A stretch of DNA of 64,000 nucleotides from Nyssa sinensis (Eukaryota > Streptophyta > Magnoliopsida > Cornales > Nyssaceae), in contig CM018041.1 of NCBI GenBank assembly GCA_008638375.1, forward strand, positions 992,001 through 1,056,000. The letters run 5' to 3'. This document shows, piece after piece, positions 23,942-34,186 of the stretch. Position 1 is the stretch's first letter, and each line of letters opens with the position of its first letter. Below the pieces are notes generated by a model that saw nothing but the letters and a program-made list of their open reading frames with translations, made no database searches and was not told the DNA's origin. The position numbers were made by a program, and so were the translations under genes.

Positions 23942-26900
23942 TTAGAATGAAAATTCCTCGGGCAGTTCTTGAAATTTGCTCGATAAAAAGCTCTTGTACT
24001 TTCCTTGGAGTTCTCCACCTACAATAATGTTTATACAGTAATCCAATAAGTAATCTTTTTCACCAACTAGAAAGGGGAAAGGGAGAAACGAATGAAACTA
24101 CCTTTAGGTTCAAATGGTGGAATTTTCTTAGATAGTGTTGATTCCACCAACTTAACAAGATCCTTGCCTAGGAAATCAGGAAAGATTAAAAGAAAATTGT
24201 TAGCTCTTGTAAGGCAGATCTCTAAAGCAATAGTAAGATGCAACTTGGTTTCAGCTCCCCAATACAAGAAGAATATATATAGTGTTTATGATGATGAAGA
24301 TAAGTACTTTTTTAACTTTAAACTACTATTTTGTGTGCGTCTGCTTCTTCTTTTTTGTCCTAAATGAAATTCTTCAAGATTATCCAGCATATCATGAGTC
24401 TCGACAGTGACCCTTTCTTTTATGTTAAGAGGGTAAAGTGGGCATCAAAATTGTGTGCATCTCTAAATTCTCCTATATTTTTTCTTCCCCCCCCCCCCCC
24501 CCCCCCCCAAAAAACAAAAAAAGGGGAAAAAAAAAGGGCAATGAGGGCAGCATCTTAAACATTCGACAAGCTAATTTCATTTTTACAGGTATTGTCTACA
24601 TGGCCTGCAAAAGAGTTTGCTCCATGATGAATTCTTATCAACAAACCAACTACTATCAGTGAAGCATTTCAAGTAGTACAAATTAATTTTTTCCCTTACC
24701 TATGGTTTGCTTTTCTCCTTCATTGACATTAATTAGGAAGGATGAAATTTGGTTGTCTTTCAACTGCAGCAACAATGTAGAAAGGCGAAGAGCATCACAT
24801 AAAAATGTTGCACAAAAGTAAAGATAATTGATTTAACTTGGATAATATCTACAGCGCATAAACATGCAGGTTTCTCTATTGACCTTGGACAAAAGAGCCT
24901 TGGCAAGCTCCAGGGGGTCAACAGACGAATCCTTGGTGTATGCAGGCAAAAACTTCCCATTCCAATAGCCTGCCAGGAAGTGATAAGCAGCTTGACCAGG
25001 AGAAAGCTTCGATGCCAAAGGAATGGTTCCAGAGCTGCTTCAACACAAAAGAATGATAATCTTTTAACACAGGCCAATAGAATACCAGTTCTCAAAGAGT
25101 AATTTTTCTCTTTTTATTTTTGGTAAGTACAATGCACACAGCAACATCCCAACTGCGACCTGAACTCTGCACCTGAATGTTTGGGAGTGACACAAGATAC
25201 CAGTGTTAAGAACTGGAACACACTAATTCACTTATATTTAGCCATAAGGGTCCGTCCATCCTTGTTTTTGTTAGTGAGCATATGTCAGCTGTCAACAGAA
25301 GCAATTATGCATAGCAACAGTGGGACACATTAATGTCTACCTTTCATAATTTTTTATTTTATTTTCCCTGCAAATAATTCAAGGGTTCTTGCAAAATAAG
25401 TTAAACTGTTATAATCGATAAACACACTGTTCTGTTTGCTGGTTCCGGACTTCCAGTAAACAACAGTTCCCCTTTGTAATTATTTTTTTTTATTTTTATT
25501 TTCCCTGCAAATAACTCATGGGTCCTTGCAAAATAAGTTAATTCAAACTGTTTAATTGATTACCACACTGTTCTGTTGGTTGGTTCCAGCTGAACAACAG
25601 TTCCACACCTCCCCCCCCCCCCAAAAAAAAAAAAAAAACCACCTCCAATATATATCATTGGTCTCAGCCATCAGCTTGAAATTTAAAGTGACAAATATTT
25701 AATTAGATATAGCATAATTGACAGCCAAAGCCAATATGGATTAATATAAGTTATGCAATATATTGTTAAAAAGCAATAGTGCCAGAGAAACATGATTTTC
25801 TTACCTATCAGAAGAAGCAAAAATAACAGCATCTGGAAATTTCAATAGATGCGATACTCCAGACTTTCCAGTTTGAAATAAAGGTGAAACACCTTGAGAG
25901 GAAAGAATGGCACCAGCATCTGCCGAAACCAACATATCTGAGCAGGTACGAAGGGTAGCTTCTGGAGCAAATAAAAGAAACACAGAATTCCCAGACACCA
26001 TAAGCCTGAAATTGCGAACCAGCTGATGTAAATACATCTGATAATCGCATTGTAGTAAGAAGAGAGGTGATTTTTAGTTTTTTTTACCCAGCAGATAGAG
26101 GAAGACCTCCCCGTGAAGATATAATAGGTCCTGACAAGGCACCTAGTGCTTCCTTTATTCCGTTTGCATCAGTGAAGCCTTTACCACATAAAATAAGTGT
26201 CGAACGCTCAATATCAGCAGCAATAAAACCATTACTTCCTTTCGCCCCAAGACCAAGAACATCCCCAGCACTTGGACTGCAAGATGGAAATAAATTCACA
26301 AATATCACAATCTGGTAAATGTCCAAATGGATCCCCCAAAATGAAGCGGCAATTCCACAATCAATGGGTCTTACTGAAGAATATAAGGGAGGAAAAAAAA
26401 TGCCAATTGATATGTTTTGATAACCGTATCTATCATATAAAGTCTAAAAAATCATGCATGTTGCCACCAATAGAAACATTCTATTAAGAATTTTAACATC
26501 GTGATTCTTCATTAAGATGTATCATGGTGCTCCTTGTGAATGATGGGCACCATACCCATAACTGCGCCACATGTAAAACTTTTTTCTTTTGCAAATTTGA
26601 TTAGAAAGAAAATAAATGTAGTACAATGTTAAAGATTTCCAAGAACAAAGGGATGACAGAAGACCACAAGAAAGAGAGATAACCAACTAGATAAAAAAAA
26701 AAGGAACATAGTATTCCCAATGTGATGCTTCAATATAAAGGCTAATCTTGCAATGTAGGCTTGTTTCCATCTCGACGACATCATCACTGCTAATATTGTG
26801 GGCAATGACAATTCCCTTGATGTACACAAAAAAGGGTAACAAGAATGTTGCATTCTATTGGGCAATTTGTATCCTTTGCTCACTGAGCTTTACTCATGGC

Positions 26901-29900
26901 AATAAAGCAAGTCAAGGCCAGATAGATGTCTTTTTGTTCAGCTTGAGACTAATCTCATAGTCAACTTCATGGAGTTGGTGTTTTTCATTGATTTTCAAAC
27001 ATCTTCAATTCTCGTCTTGACTACCAACCTCGCATTCTGATCTCACTGGTATAGAGTTTTTCTATTGATTTTTCAAAAATCATCATTTTGGATATAGTTT
27101 ATCTCATAAATATTGTGGCCTCTCCCTCCCTCCTTCCCTTTCTCTCCACATTACCATATAATCTCATGGGGGTTAGTAAACCCCACATATCCATTTTTTT
27201 TGGCAAGGGTAATGTCATATGACTTCCTCTATCCACTCCTCCAGAAGTCTCAATGTTACAATTGAGCAATAAAGGAGTTGATCTGAAGTTAAAATAGTGA
27301 AGGTGATGTGGCATGCAATTAGGTGACGGTGATTTGGTAGTGATCACTTGGGGTTTAGTTATGAAAAAAAATGTCGTTGGAATTAGTGGATAGATAGGTG
27401 ATGATAACAGTTGTTTTAGGTAATTTTGGTGATTGTTTATATTGGGCTATGGAGGTGGGTTTTATTTGTTGTTAGTAGAGAGTGATAGATATTTGATAGT
27501 AGAAACAAAATAGATGATGGTGCGGTTGAGTTATTGAGATGGCCCAGGTTTCGTCAGATAGAGAACAAGAGGTAAGGAGTCGGGACAATTGCGGTAGTGG
27601 TAGGTGGACATGGAAGTGGAGGTGGCATTGGAACTCATTAAAGATCATGAAAAAATATATATGACATTTCATTATTCAATAAGGTCAAATTCAAATTTAC
27701 TAGATTTAAATGTTTAATTAATTTCAATGGGGGCATAACTGTCAATTTCAAGAAACAATAAAATGTTGAAAATTTTCAATCTAGAGGGGGTAGGGTAATT
27801 TTGAATACCTTAGGGTTGGTGGGGTCTTTTTTTCCCCCACAAAATAACACCGGAGAGAGAGAGAAGGGAGAGAAAGAGAGAGGAAGATACTCAGTATCTC
27901 ATGCTACACTTGAAGTTTACCTTGAGGCTTGAATACTCTACTTGATTTCATATTTCTTCACTTAAAAATTTTATGTTATTACATTTTTCTCCAAACCCTT
28001 TAGTAGTGATTTTAATGATCAAAATTATAAAAAGGGTTAGCCCGGTGCACGAGACTCCCGGCACTGCAGGGTCTGAGAAAGGTTATATCCCACAATGGCA
28101 GCGTTGTGCACTAAGCTAACCCTTTTTATAATTGTAATGACCAAAATTATGTAAGTGACAAATTTTTTTATAAGTCAAACATACGTAAATTATCCTTTTT
28201 TTCCATCATCTTTTTTTTTTGATAAGTTTTTTTTTTTTTTTTTCCATAATCTTTATTCATTGTAGTTTATTTTGTATGTCATTCTCCTTATAACTGAATA
28301 ATGAACAAAAACTGTGGAACCACTCCATGGAAAAGGGAGCTACGACAAATGGTCAAAATATAGCACAAAGTTAAGTAAAGCCCAAGCCAGCTGACCAAAA
28401 TGCTCACTAACTCATAAACTGGACTAAAATATTCAAGACACAAAGGCTTAATTTTTCAAGATGCTTAAAAGTAACTGAAGGTACTAAAACCATATGATGC
28501 GTAAAGATGGATACCTTATAGATGTAGCAACGTAAACCGTCAAAGGACATGAATCGTGCGAAACTGCACGAGTAGGGGTTCTCCAAAGTACATTGGAAAG
28601 TGACAACACAGCAGCAGGACTGTCACTTATAACACGAACTTTTGCATCACATTTTGGTGATGAGCCAATAGCCCCATCATGAACAAAAATATCTGGGATG
28701 GATGATATGTGTGTTGTGACCTGTGAAGCATGGATTAAGACATAGCCAGGTAGTAAGCATCACAATATATTCCAAAGTGATCATTTCAATGAAGGAAATT
28801 ATATGGTTAACCAAGAGACAATATGATATTTCTTCCACTGCCATTTGCTCAGCAACCAAGTGGAACATTAAGGGTATATTGACATAATCATTCTAAAGAG
28901 GTTAACTTTTTAGTTGTATTATGGTTAGAAAATAAAACTAGGGAAGTATTGCATATTGGCTTATAGATTAAAATTTCCAAGAAATTAACTGCTTAAATAG
29001 GCATTGCCTCAGAAGTCAAAAAGGAAAAGACGATTGTCCAATATCTAAAGCTTATAAGAATTGGGGGACATTTAGAAGGTAGTGTCCCAAGGCTTCACCA
29101 GAAACACAACATTACATATGTTTTATATGAAAAGCAAAAACAAAAATCTGTTATGACAATTAGGAAGATAAAGAGCGAAATGATTAGGTAAGCTCCAAAT
29201 CCTATAAAGAAGAACTTCCGTACTTCTACAAAAAAATTGAACTGACATTTTGAAAGTGAAAATATGTCCTTCCAAGGAGTGCTTAAGAATAAAGTCCTGC
29301 CAGTGTGTAATAAAGAAAATTACTTCCCAAAACATCACCTACAATATCTAGAACTGTTAAATGCAGAAGGATCAAACTTTACTTTCCTTGAATAAGTGCA
29401 TCCGTAGAGAGAGAGAGAGAGAGAGAGAGAGCATATTAAAGCCATAAGTCAAGACATGCCTGCTTCAAAAGTTTACTAAATTGTGCCTTCGAAATTGCTG
29501 AAGATCCTCCAAGAACACTTCCTCTAACATGAAGTGGAAGCCCGGACAAAGACTCTTCACAAATCCAAAAATGAAAAGGAAATCAGAATACAACAAAAGG
29601 AAAAAAAAAATTAAATCAGAAATAAATCAATACAACCAATACCTGCAATGTTAGCACCTTTCTGTTGTAGCTCAGAAGGCTTTAGGTTTCGAAAAGCTTT
29701 ATCATTCACAATTACACCTTTTCCAGCCAGGGCCCAGTTAAGACCATAAGAAATTCCAGGGGCCTCCCTGCATAATGAAAGATATGAGCAATATACGTAA
29801 AATGCAACTCCCATGTACTATAATGTATGTCTGATTTTGTTACTCTTGTTGTACTCGTATGTAATTATGAATTATGGGTTCCCTACCATTGAAATGAAAA

Positions 29901-32900
29901 GATATTGATCAGAATTAAACTCTGTTACTGAAAACATATAAATCTCAGGTGTCCGCCTACATTTACCTTCAGCTGAACACAAACATCATTTATCTAATAC
30001 ATAACAGTGGGAGACATTCAACTTCAACATCGACAAGTTCTCAAATAACTCAATGACAATTTGACCTGTTTTCCTTTTCCTTTTTTCTCCTTTACTGTAG
30101 AGATCCCAAAAGTTTTTAACCACTATGCAATCCTTCTGCACACCCACCCCAAGTTGCCTTTGTCCAACTATGTCTTTGTGTCTTGTAAACAAAACCCATA
30201 AGTATTTGGAAAGCCCGAAGTTAAAGAAACCTTAAAACATTGGATGCTTTTGTACTTTCAGTGTATTTTTCTTTCTTCTTTGCTAAGAAAAGCAATATGT
30301 GGATGACGCCTCACCACTTCTCTCTTTCTCTTTTTTAGTTGGGCCATATTCTTCCCTGAACCAACTTATTGGAGCTTCATTGATTTCATTTAATTACAAA
30401 TTGTCGATATATTCTGTCCAATGGTCTTTTGCCACATGTCCTTTCAAATATTTTTAAAATATATGATATAAACACGATCATGTTCCAAACTAACTAAAAT
30501 TCTTGAGTGTCACAATTGCACCATTAGTTCTTCGAGAGGCCTTTCAAAGCATCCACATTCCTTTAATTGGGGATGAGGTTTTCTGCATATAAGTGCTTCT
30601 GAAAATGGAATTGGCAAGAGCATTAAAAATCAAAGTAAATTTAAATACCATTACAATCACCTTCAATTTTGTTTTTTTACAATTTTTTTTTGGTGGGGGG
30701 GTTGTTTGATAGGGTTTTTTTTGTAAGAAACCAAAATAACAATAATAATAAAATTAGAGGCTGCGGTATCATGCAATCAACATAAGGATGCTGAGAATCT
30801 AAAATTAATTTCTCTATGCCTCACCTTCTAAATGGTTAAGAGATCAAGAGAAAGCACGAAGTATCAATATATATCCAGCCAAAAAATAAAAAGCCTCTAG
30901 GACATACAAATATAATAGACTATAAAAAATATATGCATAGATACATCAATAGATAAATAAATATAAGCACAGGTATAATACACATGGACAAAATACGCGC
31001 ACAACACCTATATATAACTAGTACAATGAAATCTAAAAGCTGAAGTAAATTTAACAGGGCAGGATCTCATAAAGTATTATGGGAAAATTGTTACAAATTT
31101 CCTATTACATTTTAGAATTCATTAAATGAAGGATCACCTTGGGAAAACAACTGTTTCAGCTTCCTCTTCAACAAAATTGGCTGAAACTGCATACTGCAAA
31201 ACTCCAAACAGAGAATCTTGTTAGATCATGTGTACTTCCTACCAGGTAAGGTTTTGTATAGACTCAAACAAGATACACAAGGGAAAGAAATTATGCATTT
31301 CATCAACCATGTGTACTACAGCATAATAGAAACTTGGCAATGGCAAGATCATTTTTCTTTTCTTTTATTTTTTTCAGTTTTTCCCCTTCTTTTTTTGTTT
31401 GGGTGGGGACGAGGGGATAGATTGGAAGATCTCAATGTGTCTACGCTTATAAATATTTAAGCATGCAACATTAGAAGTCCACCTTGACAACTTGTGTGTG
31501 GACACTCCCAAATATACCATAGCTAAGGCACAATATCGTCTAAACCATCAGTTTGGATTTATGCATTTCATCAACCATGTGTACTACAACATAATAGAAA
31601 CCTGGCAATGGAAAGATCATTTAACTTTTCTTTTCTTTTTTTTCAGTTTTTCCACTTCTTTTTTTTGTTTGGGTGGGGAAGGGGGGATAGATTGGAAGAT
31701 CTCAATATGTCTACGCTTATAAATATTTAAGTATGCAACATTAGAAGTCCACCTTGACAACTTGTGTGTGGACACTCCCAAATATACCATAGCCAAGGCA
31801 CAATATCATCTAAACCATCAGTTCGGATGCCCACAATACAAATGGCTTGTGAGGTGAACAAACAACTCAACACATTAGTAGAATGTGGTGGATACTAAAC
31901 AATGTGATTTTTTTTTTCCTTTTTTTGATAAGCATATACTAAACAATATAATCAATTGATGAGAAACAGGGTAAACAAATAATAGCTTTCCTAATAACTT
32001 ACCAAGGTACTGCACTGGGTAATCCAAGCAAATAGGGTATTAGCAGTTTACATATCATCTTAATTTTTCCATAATGGTTCTTTAAAGATCCTCCAGTCTC
32101 AAACAGTTACTCGTGATGGTGGACAGAGATCTTATCCAACCGAATTAAAGGGGGCTCAGTTAAGAAAATCTCCAAAATTTCTGGCAATATGTCACCATTT
32201 TAGACAGATTTCTGACCTACCTTGATGCCTGAGGGGATTTAACTTGTTTGGTTGCCTCAATAACTTCAGATGGAAACTTTTCAGTGAAGGAGGCAGCTAT
32301 GATATTGGATTTTATCTCTGCTACTTCTATTGTTGCCTAATACAGTTCCAGTTACTCTCCAGTCCCATCCACAGATATCATGATGCACACAATCAAATTT
32401 TTATCCTCCTAGCAATTGGTTCTTCCTAAAGTCCTATATAATAATATTAAAACACTTTCTTGAAAGACAAAACTTGTTAGCCAAATCTAAAAGAGTACCA
32501 CTTAGTTTGATAGAGGAGGAAGATGATTCAGATAGTGCATAAAAGCATAACGATCTTCCCCAACCAATTCAAAATCTAGGGTTTGAAGCAAAATCATACC
32601 TTTAAAATTCAGATTGGCTGATAAGCATCAATTCCTAGCTGATTTGTTAGGGTTCGTGAAATGTCTTGCTCTAATAAATTACAATAGTTAATGCCGTCTT
32701 AAATCAAAGAACACACAATCCATATGCAACTGAAACATCGGCAGATATTCACCAGATTTAATTAATAGTATCGAAATCCCCCTTCCATTCATAGACAAAC
32801 AATGGAAAAAGATGGGCTGAGCTCAATTAACAAAACCCTAGAATATAAAAAAAAAAAAAAAACAAGAGCTCGGTAATCCAAATCGACAGTAACAAAAAGA

Positions 32901-33245
32901 TATTAGCTGGAAATGGAAAACATATAACTTTTAAAAGGAAATCCTTTCGATTTCTAAAACTCAACAATAGAAGAAATGAAACCGAACCGAACCTTCAAAA
33001 AAAAAAAAAAAAAAACTAGTAAACACGAAATCAGTAGATGATTGTATATATGCAGGCATGTGAATCTTTATCATGCAAGGAAAATTCAGTGGAGAGAGGG
33101 AGGAGAGACTCACGCGTCGAGAAGAAAATGAGAAAGGAAAGGAAGAGTTGGTTGCAGAAGCAGCAGCCGCAATGGCGTGATTAGATGTTGAAGATCGAGC
33201 GATTGAGCCGTTGATGAATCGCTTGAGTAGCAGAAGGTTCCTCAT
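23942..33245 (-). CDS. PEP carboxykinase (ATP)-like protein without a P-loop, probably mitochondrial
   Basis: Minus-strand exons 33245-33114, 31193-31138, 29767-29643, 29554-29460, 28720-28515, 26276-26088, 26005-25805, 25034-24884, 24763-24700, 24167-24102 and 24018-23942 join in phase to 453 aa. Residues 1-44 are Arg/Ser/Ala-rich without acids, typical of a mitochondrial presequence. Family matches to plant ATP-PEPCK: NLKPSELQQKG (90-100) against NLSPAELYEQ; IFVHD...KVRVIS (147-165) against VFVND...KVRIVS; TIPLASKLSPGQAAYHFLAG (338-357) against [20 protein letters not shown]. Where PEPCK has the GLSGTGKT P-loop, this protein has FAPEATLRT (280-288), and the active-site His/Lys region is not recognisable. 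It is also shorter (PEPCK is about 540-670 aa). Gluconeogenic activity is therefore unlikely. One intron uses a GC donor. ATG 33245 is the first ATG; the upstream frame is open but looks like 5' UTR. Confidence 0.82.
24486..24508. repeat. Long C homopolymer in a PEPCK-like intron
   Basis: About 22 C in a row followed by A-runs, inside the intron between the last-but-two and last-but-one exons. On the transcribed strand this is a poly-G tract. Length may be unreliable in any assembly. Confidence 0.85.
25351..25604. repeat. Tandem duplication, about 130-bp unit, in a PEPCK-like intron
   Basis: Two diverged copies (about 25351-25470 and 25481-25604) share ATTTTCCCTGCAAATAA, CTTGCAAAATAAGTTAA, CACACTGTTCTGTT and AACAACAGTTCC in the same order. 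It lies between exons at 25034 and 25805. Confidence 0.85.
26277..28514 (-). other. 2.2-kb intron of the PEPCK-like gene
   Basis: Intron 5 of the coding order. It holds a GA-rich tract at about 27851-27890, T-tracts near 28210-28245 and the fold-back element at 28029-28135. The rest is unassigned, and no exon is missing by phase. Confidence 0.6.
28029..28135. mobile_element. Small fold-back element with Au-SINE-like ends
   Basis: A 107-bp insert bounded by a 15-bp near-perfect direct repeat (AATGATCAAAATTAT at 28014-28028; AATGACCAAAATTAT at 28136-28150). Its ends are inverted copies of each other (AAAAAGGGTTAGC...GCTAACCCTTTTT). The left part (GGTTAGCCCGGTGCACGAG, then GCAGGGTC) resembles the reverse complement of the 3' part of plant Au SINEs as I remember it. 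The tRNA-related half is absent. It could be a SINE 3' fragment duplicated in inverted orientation before or during insertion. Confidence 0.65.
29407..29430. repeat. (AG)n microsatellite
   Basis: About 12 uninterrupted AG units in the intron just downstream of the GC donor of the PEPCK-like gene. Confidence 0.9.
29458..29459 (-). other. GC donor of a GC-AG intron, PEPCK-like gene
   Basis: Exon 29554-29460 ends ...AAGCAG and the intron starts GCATGT on the minus strand; the acceptor is CACAG before 28720. Reading phase and the protein match need exactly this junction, because the nearest GT four bases on would shift the frame. Confidence 0.8.
31293..31827. repeat. Tandem duplication, 268-bp unit, in PEPCK-like intron 1
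   Basis: Copy 1 (31293-31557) and copy 2 (31561-31827) are nearly identical, both starting ATGCATTTCATCAACCATGT and ending CTAAACCATCAGTT. Both contain a pyrimidine tract then GTTTGGGTGGGG. High identity implies a recent event. Confidence 0.92.
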
Positions 33246-34186
33246 GTTCCCTTTCCGGTTTCTGGATGTTGAAGACAGCTGCTGCGTTTGGGGATACCAA
33301 ACGAACAAAACAAACTCGCTTAGTTTCGCTGATCGGCCGATGTCCGCAAGCGCAAGTCGAACAAATCACACTCCTTTACCGGTTTACCCTTCCTTTTGCC
33401 TTCTTTTTTTTTTTTCCTTAACCATAACCATAACCATTAACAAGGAGTGATTCCACCATAATGTGATTATTTTATTAGATTTATATGAAAATTTTATATT
33501 ATTAAAATTATAAAAAACATTACATACCCATGACAGATTCAGAAAGTAACTTCTTAATGTTACTATTTATTTTTTTTAGACGGACAATGTCATATATCAT
33601 AAGTTCAAATTATTTTTGATTAATATTACACTTTCCAAACTTATTTTTTAAAATTTACATAGTGGATCCACACATCCGGCCCCACCCAATAGTGTCATCT
33701 TTATGATGAGTTTTACATAAAAGAAAAACTAAACGCAGACAATTTCTTGTAAGAGTGTTTTTTCAATTGATAGTCTCTCGTTTGTGCTGACTAAGATCTC
33801 GACTAAATAAGATTTGAGAGTTGTTTCAAGAAAAAGAATGGTCAAAATGAGCAGTGGCCCGACAACCTTACTTGATCATTCCTAAAAGAAAAGGCAAAAT
33901 TTAAGCTGCTAACAAAGATTTCAGTCATACTCATTTCGTGACAGTAACAATCTGTACACATTGTTTCGAAGTGCGAAGTGCGAAGTACTCAAATCTTGGT
34001 TATATAAAAGAAGAATTCTTTTTTCTTTAAGGGGGTGTGAATGGCATTTGAAAATATGTTGCAAAAATGGGGCTTGAATAAACAAAATTAATTGCAACTA
34101 AACAAAAAATACAAAGCAAGAAGCCCTAATTTGACAACAATCGAAAAATGAACAAACAGACACGACTACAAAGCATCTGAGATGTG
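33246..34186. other. Intergenic between PEPCK-like 5' end and TOZ 3' end
   Basis: Includes the promoter and 5' leader of the PEPCK-like gene (a pyrimidine-rich stretch and CCATAACCATAACCATTA repeats near 33420-33437) and the TOZ 3' UTR. No additional gene is seen. Confidence 0.6.
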
